Below the pieces are notes generated by a model that worked only from the letters and a program-made list of their open reading frames with translations, ran no database searches and had not been told where the DNA came from. Positions 24,788-34,200 of a DNA stretch of 64,000 bases are shown piece by piece. Where the stretch lies: contig DFNX01000002.1 of the NCBI GenBank assembly GCA_002376235.1, positions 27,421 through 91,420 on the forward strand, written 5' to 3'. Made by a program: the position numbers and the translations under genes. Within the stretch, counting starts at the first letter, position 1. Every line of letters starts with the position of its first letter. The DNA is from Neorhizobium sp. UBA3556. Its GTDB lineage: Bacteria > Pseudomonadota > Alphaproteobacteria > Rhizobiales > Rhizobiaceae.

Positions 24788-26064
24788 GAGTGTGCCTCCA
24801 TCGAGTTGCGGGCTGCCAGCCCAAAGACGGAGCGGTTTAGATGAAGGTCTCCGCTCGCGGCGCGGTCGGTCATAGCCCGCAAATACCCGGCCGGCGAGCT
24901 GATCTCGGCCCGCGTGTATTTCTCAAACGTCAGAGCAATCGCAACAGCTGCCGCCTGCTGCCCCATTCGGTCCACGGCCCGCTGGCGCGCGTCCTCAGAC
25001 ACACCGGCGATGCGGCAAAGCTTGGGGGCAATCCGGTCCAGGTCCGCCCAGCTGCGCGGCGGCTTGTAGCCATATTCGGCAAGGCTTGGCGTAGCCCTCC
25101 ACACATCTTCCAGCGCCACAAGTGACGGCTGCGGGTGCTTTTGCCTGTTGCTTTGGCTCGAACGGCGCCTCAGGCTTTCTTCAGAAGCCCTCTTGCTGGC
25201 GGAGCCAGCCTCTAACGAACTGACTTGTTCGGCGTCAGCCGAACGCCGATCATCATTACGAGCTTCAAAAGGTTTCGGGGTTGTAATCTGTATGTGGATG
25301 TCGTTTTCGACATCCGTGCATGTCATATTTGCATCTATGTCGGAGGTTCGCGGGGTCCGATTCACGTTGCGCAGTCGGTCGGCAAGCCACTCCAAAAGCA
25401 CTGTTGCCTTCCGGAGGACTTGGGCCGGTGCGTGCCTGGCTGATCCGATGAAGGCCGCGATCTTCTCAACACGGGAGCCGATCCGCCCGAGAATGACTTC
25501 GCCTCGTTCGGTTGAGGACACGAGAGCATACCTCGCGGCACGCAGAGCGTCTCGGAAGCGACGAGCTGCGTTGTCGCGAACTCGAATCTCTTCCCGCTTC
25601 TGGCGCACCAGCTGATCAAGTTCATGGTGCCGAGCGATCAGGACACGTAGATCAATGCCGCAAGCGTCGGCAATATCTCCTTCGCCATCACGGATCGGGT
25701 AGCGCTTGAAATTCGCGCTGTCCTGCATGGTGACGAGGCCGAGGTCGTACAAGCGCGAGAGAATACGGCTTATGCGTCCCGGTGACTTGTTGATGTCATA
25801 GCCAAGCTGCCTGTTCGACTTGTAGACGATCGGGCGCCCTCCATTATCGAAGGCGTCAGCCTTGGCGGTCGTTACGATGGCTTCCAGCAATGCGTATTCT
25901 GCAGTTGTGATCATCCCGACTGTCATCAGGTTCTTGGCAAGTACTGCAAGCTGACCACGCGTCACCGTTCCGACTTCGGTTGACTGCGCCAGTCGCCGGA
26001 AGTCGGCTCGCTCCTTCGTCATTCTGCGACCTGTCGGCCGCTTGTGTTGTGTGGGTTCCCCCAT
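24784..26064 (-). CDS. repC: Second, orphan RepC replication protein
   Basis: A 426-aa RepC homologue without adjacent repA or repB. It shares the winged-helix region (YDINKSPGRISRILSRLYDLGLVT), the central Arg-rich helix and the C-terminal SEDARQRAVDRMGQQAAAVA domain layout with the repABC RepC, but the N-terminus differs: no TTPFGRR block. ATG preceded by AGGAGACGG. An antisense RNA gene like that of repABC lies in its leader (26162-26215). It could be a second origin or a remnant of a cointegrated plasmid. Confidence 0.85.
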   Translation of the reverse strand: MGEPTQHKRPTGRRMTKERADFRRLAQSTEVGTVTRGQLAVLAKNLMTVGMITTAEYALLEAIVTTAKADAFDNGGRPIVYKSNRQLGYDINKSPGRISRILSRLYDLGLVTMQDSANFKRYPIRDGEGDIADACGIDLRVLIARHHELDQLVRQKREEIRVRDNAARRFRDALRAARYALVSSTERGEVILGRIGSRVEKIAAFIGSARHAPAQVLRKATVLLEWLADRLRNVNRTPRTSDIDANMTCTDVENDIHIQITTPKPFEARNDDRRSADAEQVSSLEAGSASKRASEESLRRRSSQSNRQKHPQPSLVALEDVWRATPSLAEYGYKPPRSWADLDRIAPKLCRIAGVSEDARQRAVDRMGQQAAAVAIALTFEKYTRAEISSPAGYLRAMTDRAASGDLHLNRSVFGLAARNSMEAHS

Positions 26065-26648
26065 CGTCCGTCTCCTGTCAGAGGCCAGACAAAGCTCCGC
26101 CGTTCACCGAAAAGGTGTTTTGATTATTGACATCGGAGGGGAGGTCTGCGAGAACGATCTTGCTTATATTTTCGAACTGCAGACCGCTTCCGGATCTTTC
26201 GGGAGCGGTTTTTCTTTTCTGGGCCGGGTGCGATCTCCAAAAAACTGTTAAAATGCGCGAGTCGGAATCGGTTTAGGTTCCGCCCGATTGCGATTAGTAA
26301 CCTGAGATACCGAATTGATGCAAGTTGTCACATTTCCGCGTTGCTTTGCCGGTTCAGCTGACATCTGAAATAGCGCCTAAATTTCAATTTTTTAGCGCGC
26401 TTGTCCGCGCCTTCCCTCTCTTCACGCCTAAAATTGGAACGTTTCCAGAGTATGAATTAGCCCCCTTTATTGTTGGGGAAATTCAACAGGGTGGGGAGGA
26501 GAGTTTGAGAGGAGGGGGCGAGGGCCTCCTCTCAACAAGCGGCCTGATGTGCCGTCCCCCGATACGTTTCTGCCTCCCAGGCACCTGCGAAAGCGCCCGC
26601 ATTGGCTCGATGCCAAGGCGGGCGCTAAAGTGCGATCTTGAAGCAGGC
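26065..26648. other. Non-coding leader of orphan repC
   Basis: Apart from the antisense RNA unit at 26127-26218, no gene is supported. A G-rich stretch on the plus strand at 26488-26530 has no clear function. Confidence 0.5.
26162..26215 (+). ncRNA. Candidate antisense RNA of orphan repC
   Basis: A consensus -35 TTGACA at 26127-26132 is followed by a 17-base spacer and a poor -10 (around 26150-26155), then a 9-bp hairpin (26183-26191 with 26201-26209) and T5-C-T4. Layout, length (about 54 nt) and the TTTTTCTTTT ending match the repABC ctRNA at 18398-18454. It lies about 100 bases upstream of the repC start, antisense to its leader. Confidence 0.65.
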
Positions 26649-26828
26649 TCAGCCGCGCTGAGCAGCATCCTCAAGATAGGTCGGCGGTAGATCGAAGGCC
26701 TTTAGCGCTGTATCGAGTGCTTTTTGCACTTCATCCCAATCAACATGCTCCGGGTCGCTCAGGTAGGCGTTGATTAGCTGACAGCAGCTTTCGGCGGCAA
26801 GGGTCGGATCAGGATCGGAAGCGAGCAC
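26649..26828 (-). CDS. Small conserved-looking hypothetical protein (59 aa)
   Basis: GTG start with GAGGA six bases upstream; sequence begins VLASDPDPTLAAESCC and ends YLEDAAQRG. Acidic, with balanced amino-acid composition and the GC3 bias of a real gene. It lies 68 bases upstream of nothing on its own strand except the end of the ParB-like gene (26897), so it is probably co-transcribed behind that gene. Family unknown. Confidence 0.65.
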   Translation of the reverse strand: MLASDPDPTLAAESCCQLINAYLSDPEHVDWDEVQKALDTALKAFDLPPTYLEDAAQRG

Positions 26829-26896
26829 GGCTTATCCTCGGGAACAGGGGAGCCGGTCACGCTGGAGGACGTGACCGGAGACAAGCCGCGGCGGGA

Positions 26897-28825
26897 TTAT
26901 TCCGCTGCCATCGGGAACGAGTGTTCGCTCTTTTCCTCAGAGGTTTCAGCCTCACCCTCTGCGTCGGGGTCAGACGCGATCCGAACGTGAGGCGGAAGCC
27001 ACCCGCTGTCCTTGATGGACTTGGCGGCATAATCCGCAGCCTCGCCCTTCTTCATGTTGCCGACACCAGCGGCGAAATCCTCGCCGCGCACCTCGGCAAC
27101 AACGGCTTGAATGGTCGGCCTGTTGACGTGGCTGAAATAGCTTTCCGCCGTAGTCTCAAACCAGTCACGCATGTCCACGTTCAATGCGCGGCCCATCTGG
27201 TCGGCATGCGCCAGCGCTTGGCTGCGACTGCTGAACTTCTTCTCAACCGCATTGACGGAATGGGCGGCGGCATAGGCCAGAAGCTGCAACAACTCGCTTT
27301 GAGATTGATCCATCAGCCATTCCCAAAGGTCAGCAGGATCGCCGGGAAGCCGGTGCCCATAGTTTTCCTCAAGGCTTCCCCACGCCTCAAGGGCCTTGTT
27401 CTCGGCGGGACGCTTCATCGAACCATCCAGCACTTCATGAGTGACAGAGATTTCAAGCGCGCTCTGGTGGCCGGGAATGCCCCGTGCCGTGCGAAACTGC
27501 ACCTTGAGCAACATCGCGTGGACGACCGCCACAAGTGCAATGTCGGGATTGTTTGCCAGCTCGACACGAAGTGCCGCCGTCTTCTGAGCGGTCAGGTCTT
27601 CAATCAATGCGGCTGAATGGGTCAGTCCCTTAGATTTCGAAGCGCCGTCAGCTTCCCCGTTCGCCCCGCCTTGCTTCCCTTCCGTCGCCTCGGCCTTCTT
27701 CTTGTCCTCGTCGCGGACAAGGCCTCTCTGCACCGACAACTTTCCCCAATGGTCGATCGTGACGATTGCCCCTGCCATTGCGAGGTCTTCGCTGCGATAG
27801 GCTTCTTCGCGCTTCTGCAGGACGGCGATTTCCTGCTCGACGGCGGACAAGGCCGCCTCTGCACCTTCATCCTCCTGATCCGCATCGATCTGCGCCGCCA
27901 GTTCGTCATAACGCTCAGTCAGTGCGTCAAGCTTGGCTTGATCCTCGTCGCTGAGGTCCACGCGCTGCGGGTAAACCCGGGCCATCTGATAGATGTTATC
28001 CGGCTGCTGAGCGCACCACTCGACCCATTTCCAGCCTTCGGCCTTCACGGCTTCCGCCTCGACCTCCAACTTCTCGGCAACCAGCTTTTCAAGCAAGCCG
28101 CTATCGCATGCAAAGCCTCCTCCCTGCTCGGCAAACAGGTCGCGGCGCACTGGACCGCCAGCCGCCTCATAAACCTCTAAACCGCCGATCAGCGCGAGCC
28201 GCTTGTCGCTTGCGGGGACTTCATCCACGGCGAGACGGCGCTTGATTGTGTTGGCGCTGCGATCCCATGAGGGGAGGGCATTCCAAACCTCTTCCTGTCG
28301 AGCGTGATCGTCGGTGATGGTGAAGGCGGCAAGCTGCTCAAAGGTCATGTCCTCGGCGCGGAACGCCGCGAACAGGACCGGGGAAACCTTCGCCAGCGCA
28401 AGGCGGCGGTTTACGATGGTTTCGGTTGTCCCAAAACGAGCGGCGATGTCCTTGATGGACTTGCCCTCATCAAACAACGCCTTGAATGCCTCGAACTGGT
28501 CGGCGGGATGCATGGCCTCGCGCATCACGTTCTCGGTCAGGCTTAACTCTGTTGCGTCACCCGCCTCCCGGACAATGACGTTCACGGCGTAGCCAGCCGT
28601 GATCGCGCCCCGTTCGGCCAGAAGATTGAGGGCTGCGAGGCGGCGACCGCCAGCGGTTACGAGGTATCTCCCCTTGGATGCCTTGCGCACCACAAGGTTT
28701 TGAATGACGCCATTGGCAAGGATCGACGCCGACAGGCTCTCAATGCTCTCCTTGGTGTAGGTCTTGCGGACGTTCTTGGGGTCTGCGTCCAGCTTGTTAA
28801 GTGCTACCGCGATGATGTCGCTCAT
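26897..28825 (-). CDS. Large ParB/RepB/Spo0J-family protein
   Basis: About 642 aa. The N-terminal ParB/sulfiredoxin-like domain (residues 5-100: LDADPKNVRKTY, VVRKASKGRYLVTAGGRRLAA split by a helix, and ENVMREAMHPADQ) and HTH (IKDIAARFGTTETIVNRRLAL) are followed by a long C-terminal region with a coiled-coil (about 300-380) and two alpha-helical blocks. Such 600-700-aa ParB-like proteins are widespread on alphaproteobacterial plasmids and are separate from RepB; function (nuclease, regulation, or partition of incoming DNA) is unsettled. ATG at 28825 after AAGGAACC; a very long leader with hairpins lies upstream. Confidence 0.85.
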   Translation of the reverse strand: MSDIIAVALNKLDADPKNVRKTYTKESIESLSASILANGVIQNLVVRKASKGRYLVTAGGRRLAALNLLAERGAITAGYAVNVIVREAGDATELSLTENVMREAMHPADQFEAFKALFDEGKSIKDIAARFGTTETIVNRRLALAKVSPVLFAAFRAEDMTFEQLAAFTITDDHARQEEVWNALPSWDRSANTIKRRLAVDEVPASDKRLALIGGLEVYEAAGGPVRRDLFAEQGGGFACDSGLLEKLVAEKLEVEAEAVKAEGWKWVEWCAQQPDNIYQMARVYPQRVDLSDEDQAKLDALTERYDELAAQIDADQEDEGAEAALSAVEQEIAVLQKREEAYRSEDLAMAGAIVTIDHWGKLSVQRGLVRDEDKKKAEATEGKQGGANGEADGASKSKGLTHSAALIEDLTAQKTAALRVELANNPDIALVAVVHAMLLKVQFRTARGIPGHQSALEISVTHEVLDGSMKRPAENKALEAWGSLEENYGHRLPGDPADLWEWLMDQSQSELLQLLAYAAAHSVNAVEKKFSSRSQALAHADQMGRALNVDMRDWFETTAESYFSHVNRPTIQAVVAEVRGEDFAAGVGNMKKGEAADYAAKSIKDSGWLPPHVRIASDPDAEGEAETSEEKSEHSFPMAAE

Positions 28826-28846
28826 GGTTCCTTGCTCCAGTTTTTC

Positions 28847-29039
28847 CCGTTTTCCTTGGGAGCAAGCCCCGCTAGTGGGCGAAGCCTCTGCCTTCGTTCT
28901 CGAAGGATGTGCCCCCACATCCGGCGGAACGAAGGGGGAGGGCTTGAGCCCGCTCCCGTTAGGACGCCGATCGGGTCATGGGGCGGGAGGAAGGAAAAAC
29001 GGAAGGTTTGCCGTCCTGACGGCGAAAGCCGTTTTTCCT
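28847..29039 (-). promoter_or_regulatory. Hairpin-rich leader upstream of ParB-like gene
   Basis: A perfect 11-bp stem AGGAAAAACGG (28992-29002)/CCGTTTTTCCT (29029-29039) encloses a second perfect stem GCCGTC/GACGGC. The same arm can alternatively pair with CCGTTTTCCTT at 28847-28857. AAAAACGG/CCGTTTTT recurs as the outer arm upstream of the DUF3846-like operon (50693-50810). Remaining sequence to 29310 has no supported gene. Confidence 0.55.
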
Positions 29040-29310
29040 GACGAGCGACAGCGCTTGCGCGCCTGCCCATTGGCGCGATCGGCGACCTATCGTAAGAGCG
29101 GTACAGGGGAGGGGTAGATGGGCGGCCGATCCTGGCCGCATCCTTGCGGATGCGAACCGGCGACGCCGGTTCTCCGTCTTCTGATCCAGGTTATAACACG
29201 ATGGATCTGCCCGCTGCGCTCCGAGTGATGAGCGCTCCGCTCCTCGGGCAGCTCTCCATTTCAACCTGATTCAACACGTCGATTGCGGCAGCTGGCTAAG
29301 CAGCCTCCCG

Positions 29311-29513
29311 CTCGGATCGATCGGCGCCAGTCCGAGATCCGAGGAAGACAACGAAGAACATCGGAGCTTTCAGCATAGCGCCGCCCCCTACTCAAGGGGC
29401 GGGAAAGCGGGAATTCTCGACACGGTTTTGACGGAAATGGGGAAGCCGCAGGAGGCTTAGCATAACGCCGCGAAGCGGAAGCCGGGACCGACTTCCCCCG
29501 CCAAAACCGTTCC
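29311..29513. repeat. Structured ~203-bp repeat, copy 1
   Basis: About 93% identical, same orientation, to 51924-52125. It contains stem CTCGGATC/GATCCGAG at its left end, CGCCCC/GGGGCG in the middle (29380-29402 region), and a long right-hand structure closed by ACGGTTTTG/CAAAACCGT with GGGGAAG/CTTCCCC inside. Non-coding in both copies. Role unknown. Confidence 0.85.
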
Positions 29514-29519
29514 TTGCTT

Positions 29520-29756
29520 CTAAAGCCTGGGCGTTGCGTTCATGATGTAGTGGGCGATCTGAAACAGCTGCTCAACAGTCGTAGCCAGGTCAGCAGAGGC
29601 TTGCTGGATCTCTGGCGGTTGGGACGGATCGCCGGCGAGGACACCGGCCTTGGCGATGATATCCTCGCAAGGGTCTGCGATACTGTGAATGAGCTTCAGC
29701 AGCTCTTGGGCGGTTGCCTGATCCACCAGTGCCTGTCCTACGTCGTTTCCGGGCAC
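29520..29756 (-). CDS. Hypothetical protein (78 aa)
   Basis: GTG start at 29756 preceded by AGGG; the longer reading to 29849 has a less gene-like N-terminus. The product is helical and acidic (GQALVDQATAQELLKLI, then EIQQASADLATTVEQLFQ). It ends six bases before repeat copy 1. No family recognised. Confidence 0.55.
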   Translation of the reverse strand: MPGNDVGQALVDQATAQELLKLIHSIADPCEDIIAKAGVLAGDPSQPPEIQQASADLATTVEQLFQIAHYIMNATPRL

Positions 29757-30341
29757 CGAAACCCTATGGAGCAGGCGGACGGAGGCCCAGAGGCTTCCTA
29801 AGCGTATTGTTAAGCGGCCCCTGCTGAAATGGCGGAATGGTATAAGCACCGCGAAGGCCGCCGAAAGCTGGGGTCGGTTCAGGCTGAGGGCGAAATGACA
29901 CTGTAAGCCTTCGCTCCGCTGCCCAAATGGAACCCTTGTGAATTTTAATGCCGGAAAGCCTTGGTTTGCATAGCCTTGTCACCGTTCCAAACAGGCTTTA
30001 GTTCATCTGGGACAGCTCGCATTTGGCCGCTTCGTGCCAATAGGACACATGGACTACTTCGAGGGTGCAGGCTGGAATGGGGCCGCAGAAAGCGGACAGT
30101 CCGATGTTGGGGTGCCGAACGGCGAGAGCAGACATACAAACATCTCGCGCTGCTGTCCGAGTTCGGAACTAAGGGGTCGTGAACGGCTGGCGTGTTTAAG
30201 GCCTACGATCGGTAAGATTTACTAGGTTTTAGCGATTGCCGCGGAGATCTTAAAGACACCGACCCGCCCGTAGAACGCTTGCTTCGGCTAGCGCGCAAAC
30301 TCGACGCAGCATGCCTGATTGTTATATCTCACCCGTAGGTA
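29757..30341. other. Gene-free stretch
   Basis: Short open frames on both strands lack ribosome sites and protein-like composition. Nothing supported. Confidence 0.4.
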
Positions 30342-31155
30342 CTACTGCCCAATGAGATCACGCAAAAGCCCAGGCATTTGTCGTGTCGCCGCTAAAGAGG
30401 GATCATCGGCCCTCAGGCCGAGGTGGATTTCAATCGAGGCGTCAATCGCGTCCCTCTCTGGAATGGCGTCGTAGGGAGCTACGGTGTCGACCAGTTTTCC
30501 TGACGAGGCCGCCCCAAGCTTCTCCAAATGCCGAACGCCTCGCTGGTTCTTCCCAGCCCGGCGATGAATCAGCGGTCCAAGAATCTGTTCCCGGAAGAAG
30601 GCGAAATGCCGATCGCCTGGTAGAGCTCGCCGCGCAGCAGTATTGTCACGGCATAGTGCAGCCAGATCCATGCCTTTTGATCGAACCATTCAGAGGGACG
30701 GTTCGGCCAGGCAGGTTCTGCCGCGCGGCCTAGCGTCCCGATCTCCTCCGGGTTTCTCACAAACAAGACCACTCTGCGTTCGATTTGCTGTTCGAAGTCG
30801 GAGGCCGGGACGAACTTCAGGTCCACGTGCAGAAACGGAGAACCGTAATGGCAGATCAGCAGGCGCGATTCGTCAGCATGCTCACCGGTGAATGCACTGT
30901 GACAATGGGTAGATATTCGACGAAGGTCAGGCGTGAGGCCATCACATCGGCATGAATCTCATTGCGCACGACGACCACGAAATCGAGGTCGAAATGCTCG
31001 TCGAAGCCGGCATGCTCGTAAGAGCCCCCAATGAGAAGTGCGATCGTCCGCTCCTTGGATGCAACGGCGTCGCGGACGTGTTGCATAAAACTTGCACGTA
31101 CTCGTGAAAGGGCGCTGGCTATTGTGATTCTCCTAGTCAGCGCTCCAGCATGCAA
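30342..31155 (-). pseudogene. Nucleotidyltransferase-domain protein, frameshifted
   Basis: Three consecutive reading frames add up to one protein of about 265 aa. The first (to about 30895) holds the nucleotidyltransferase motif GGSYEHAGFDEHFDLDFVVVV (GGS...DxD). A shift near 30893-30900 restores GEHADESRLLICHYGSPF, and another near 30600 restores FAFFREQILGPLIHRRAG. The catalytic core is read before the first shift, but the protein is truncated. Family members include aminoglycoside adenylyltransferases and uncharacterised proteins; the substrate cannot be called. Confidence 0.72.
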
Positions 31156-31213
31156 TGCAGGTCAAAGCCTGACAACGACGGTAAGCGGTAGGGCACGTTC
31201 GCGTCGCCATCCC

Positions 31214-32143
31214 TTACGCAATCGGACATACATTGCTCGGATCGGGCTGCCTGAGATCGCCGCGGACACCGGCCTCCTCGGAAAACAGTCCTTCGATGCG
31301 GTGGGCGAGTCTCTGTGTGGCTGGCGACAGGCGTCCATTGTGCACCGCGATGTGAAACCTCTTCGGATTGGAAGCTTCGCGTTCCGAAACGGGCACAAGC
31401 CCAAGCTTCCTGCAGGCATCCTCGCCATAGGGCGTACGCACCAGCGCGATGCCCAGTCCTTCGGCGGCGGCCAGCAATGTGAGATCGTAGCCGGGGAGAT
31501 GCCTGTCGCGCGGACGAACGGCGAGGCGCGGCAAGTCGAGCCACAGCGGCCAGCCATCGTCATACTGGTCATGGATCAAAGGGTGGGAAAGAATGGTTTC
31601 GGGCGTCAGGCCTGCAGGCAATGCCGCGGCGAAGGTAGCGGATGCGTAGGGCCTGAACCTCTCTTGAGTTAATGGGATCGATCGGCTGCCGGGCCAGGGG
31701 CCGGCGCCATAGCGTATGGCGAGGCGATCGGTTGCCAGGGGCATGAGCCGGGAATCGATGTCGAGAAGGATGTGCAGATCCTTAGGGTGGCCTTCAAGCC
31801 GCATCAGGTTCGGTATCATCCAGAGCCGGGCGAAGGAGTTGATGACGCCAGCGCGCACGATCGGCATGTCTGCGCCGCCCAGCCCCCCAAGCCTGATGTC
31901 GTGAAACTGGAGGAGGAGGGTTTCGACCTGAGCGACGATATCGTGGCCTGCTTCAGAGAGGCGCACGCCGCGTCCGTGCCGCTCGAAGATCCGGCAGCCG
32001 GCCCAAGCCTCCACGACGGCGATCCGACGGCTGATCGCGCCATGGGTGATGTCAAGCGCGTTCGCCGCGGCGGAGAACGATCCCGTCTCGGCCGCAACCA
32101 GCACGGCTTGGAAAGCGTCAAGGCTCGGTAAGCTGTGATCCAT
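31214..32143 (-). CDS. LysR-family transcriptional regulator
   Basis: A 309-aa LysR regulator. The N-terminal winged HTH is clear (LDAFQAVLVAAETGSFSAAA, ALDITHGAISRRIAVVEAW), and the C-terminal substrate-binding domain shows the GcvA-like end pattern. ATG at 32143; a longer in-frame reading to 32755 runs through the divergent gene and is rejected. It is transcribed divergently from an EamA exporter 45 bases away and probably controls it in response to an unknown metabolite. Confidence 0.9.
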   Translation of the reverse strand: MDHSLPSLDAFQAVLVAAETGSFSAAANALDITHGAISRRIAVVEAWAGCRIFERHGRGVRLSEAGHDIVAQVETLLLQFHDIRLGGLGGADMPIVRAGVINSFARLWMIPNLMRLEGHPKDLHILLDIDSRLMPLATDRLAIRYGAGPWPGSRSIPLTQERFRPYASATFAAALPAGLTPETILSHPLIHDQYDDGWPLWLDLPRLAVRPRDRHLPGYDLTLLAAAEGLGIALVRTPYGEDACRKLGLVPVSEREASNPKRFHIAVHNGRLSPATQRLAHRIEGLFSEEAGVRGDLRQPDPSNVCPIA

Positions 32144-32188
32144 ACGCACAACAGAATATCGACCTGCAACATATGTCAATGATCTTGG

Positions 32189-33097
32189 ATGTGCCAAACC
32201 TTTGTCATGACCTACACAACGAAGCTGCCCACCCAGACGTCCCTTCTGCCCGCTCTCGCCGTTGCCGGAACCATCATCAGTTGGTCGGCCTCGTTTGCGG
32301 CCATCGGCATTTCGCTGCGTGAACTGGAGCCTCTCCCGATGGCGAGTGTCCGCTTTGCGCTCGCGTCGCTCCTCGCACTCGGATGGCTGCTGTGGCGTCG
32401 CCAGTTCCACTTTCCCAGGCGCGACTTGCTGGTGATCCTGCTGTGCGGAGCGCTCGGCATTGCCGCGTACAACATGCTCTTGAACCTTGGGCAGGCTACG
32501 GTCTCCGCAGGGGCCGCCAGCTTCATCGTGAACACGCAGCCGCTCTTCATGGTGGGGCTCGCGGTTGTTTTTCTGAAGGAACGATTCAGTGGCTGGGCCT
32601 GGTGCGGCGCAATCTTGGCACTCACGGGTGTTGCTGTCATCGCTTCTGGCCAGCCCGGAGGTCTCGTGTTCGGGGCGGGAACCATGCTGATTGTCGGAGC
32701 AGCAGCGAGTGCAGCGACCTATTCCGTACTGCAACGGCCGCTTCTTGCGCGCCATAACCCCTTGTCCGTGACAGCCGTTGTTATTCTTGCCGGAACCGTG
32801 GCCCTTTGCCCGTGGCTTCCAGTAGGGATCGAGCAGCTCGCCGCAGCCTCGCGGTCAACTGTCGGCGCGGTCGTCTTTCTTGCCGTCGCGCCTGCGGCCA
32901 TCGGTCAGTCGTGCTGGACATACGCGCTCAAACATTTCGGGGCGGCGCGGGCAGGCCAGTTCCTCTATCTCATTCCGCCCTGTGCCGTATTTTTCGCTTG
33001 GGCCGGCCTCGGTGAGACGCCTGAGGTGAGGACGCTGCTGGGTGGCGCCTTGGCACTGGGCGGGGTCATCGTCATCAACACGCTCGGCCGAAGATAG
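32189..33097 (+). CDS. EamA/DMT-family exporter
   Basis: About 302 aa (or 296 from ATG 32207) with ten hydrophobic segments in two EamA repeats, e.g. IISWSASFAAIGISLRELEP at the start of the first and AASAATYSVLQRPLLARHNP in the second. Drug/metabolite transporters of this family export amino acids or other small molecules. Paired divergently with the LysR regulator at 31214-32143; substrate unknown. Confidence 0.9.
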   Translation: MCQTFVMTYTTKLPTQTSLLPALAVAGTIISWSASFAAIGISLRELEPLPMASVRFALASLLALGWLLWRRQFHFPRRDLLVILLCGALGIAAYNMLLNLGQATVSAGAASFIVNTQPLFMVGLAVVFLKERFSGWAWCGAILALTGVAVIASGQPGGLVFGAGTMLIVGAAASAATYSVLQRPLLARHNPLSVTAVVILAGTVALCPWLPVGIEQLAAASRSTVGAVVFLAVAPAAIGQSCWTYALKHFGAARAGQFLYLIPPCAVFFAWAGLGETPEVRTLLGGALALGGVIVINTLGRR

Positions 33098-33185
33098 GAC
33101 GAGGTCTTGCATTAGAAGCCGCTGTCGAGATGGATTGCGAGTAACCAATACTTTCTTTGTCGGCGCTGCCGGCCCGAAGAGGCGA

Positions 33186-33220
33186 GCCAACATTCGCTGT
33201 TGGCGTCCCCTATTTTTTCT
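33186..33220 (+). terminator. Weak terminator after EamA gene
   Basis: GCCAACA/TGTTGGC stem (33186-33192, 33198-33204) with a five-base loop, then a T-rich run at 33211-33220. It would end transcription before the convergent ampR. Confidence 0.45.
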
Positions 33221-33225
33221 AATGC

Positions 33226-34149
33226 CTAGGGCAAGCTTATCTTTGCATCCTCGTGTCCGTGAAGTCCGGTCGCGACAGAACCGGCCGCCTCCAGAAGCCA
33301 CGTCCTGAATGCCGCCATCGACGGTGTTTCACTCCGCGATTTTTGTGACGCGAGCCAATAGCTCCCGCGCGAGACAAAAACATCGAATGGCTGCTGCAGG
33401 GAGCCCATCGTCAGTTGCCGCTGGAACATGAGCGGCGGCGCCAGCGCGACCCCCGCGCCTTGCAATGCCGCTTCGATCATCGCCAGAGACGAGTCGAACA
33501 TCATGCCCCTGGCGATCGGCGGCTCTCCGCCCACGCCGGCGGCGGTGAACCATCCCGTCCACTCGTCCGCGCGATAGGAGCGCAGGAGAACCTTTCTGAA
33601 AAGGTCTTCCGGGCGCTTCAGTTCTTTGGCCATCTCCGGAATGCAGATTGCCGAGAGAGGAGCTTCGAACAGATGCTCGGCCTCTATGTTGTGCCAGGCG
33701 CCGCTCCCGAACCTGATCGCGAAATCCAAGCCCTCTGCGGCAATGTCCACGCGATTGTTGTTGGTCGACAGTCTCAGTTCGATCTGGGGATGGTGCAGCT
33801 GAAAGTCGGAGAGACGGGGCAATAGCCATCCTACCGCGAATGTGCCGATCACTCCGACGGTCAGGACTTCCCGCACGTATCCTCCCTCGAAGCGCTCCAG
33901 CATGTCGGCCATGCGGTCGAATGAGTCGCGCAGGACTGGCAGGAGCGCCTCGCCTTCGGCAGTCACCATCAGGCCGCGTGATATGCGTTTGAAGAGGCTA
34001 ACCTTAAGTCGTTCTTCGAGAATTTTGACCTGATGGCTGACTGCCGCCTGCGTGACCCCGAGTTCAATCGCCGCCCGCGTGAAGCTCAAATGCCTTGCGG
34101 AGGCTTCGAAGGCGCGGAGCGCATTGAGAGGCAGATGTGGACGGACCAT
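33226..34149 (-). CDS. ampR: AmpR-like LysR regulator
   Basis: A 307-aa protein closely following AmpR: LPLNALRAFEASARHLSFT, GLMVTAEGEALLPVLRDSFD, VGVIGTFAVGWLLP, STNNNRVDIAAEGLDFAIR, LLRSYRADEWTGWF and VFDSS-like MMFDSSLAMIEAA. AmpR senses muropeptides (anhydro-muropeptide activates, UDP-MurNAc-pentapeptide represses) and usually controls ampC. Here the divergent neighbours are penicillin-binding proteins, not a beta-lactamase. ATG at 34149; a palindromic operator candidate lies eight bases upstream. Confidence 0.9.
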   Translation of the reverse strand: MVRPHLPLNALRAFEASARHLSFTRAAIELGVTQAAVSHQVKILEERLKVSLFKRISRGLMVTAEGEALLPVLRDSFDRMADMLERFEGGYVREVLTVGVIGTFAVGWLLPRLSDFQLHHPQIELRLSTNNNRVDIAAEGLDFAIRFGSGAWHNIEAEHLFEAPLSAICIPEMAKELKRPEDLFRKVLLRSYRADEWTGWFTAAGVGGEPPIARGMMFDSSLAMIEAALQGAGVALAPPLMFQRQLTMGSLQQPFDVFVSRGSYWLASQKSRSETPSMAAFRTWLLEAAGSVATGLHGHEDAKISLP

Positions 34150-34156
34150 GTTTACC

Positions 34157-34169
34157 CAAATTAAATTTG
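34157..34169. promoter_or_regulatory. Candidate AmpR operator
   Basis: CAAATTAAATTTG, an inverted repeat of six bases on each side of one A, in the 51-base gap between ampR and the divergent PBP operon. LysR/AmpR sites are AT-rich dyads with a T-N11-A core in just this position. Confidence 0.55.
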
Positions 34170-34200
34170 CATCTGATCCCAGATAACGTCGTTTGTGCGG

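Noticed and set aside
32144..32755. N-terminal extension of the LysR gene
   Set aside because: Antisense to the EamA gene, Arg/Gln/Glu-rich shadow sequence; LysR HTH begins right after ATG 32143.
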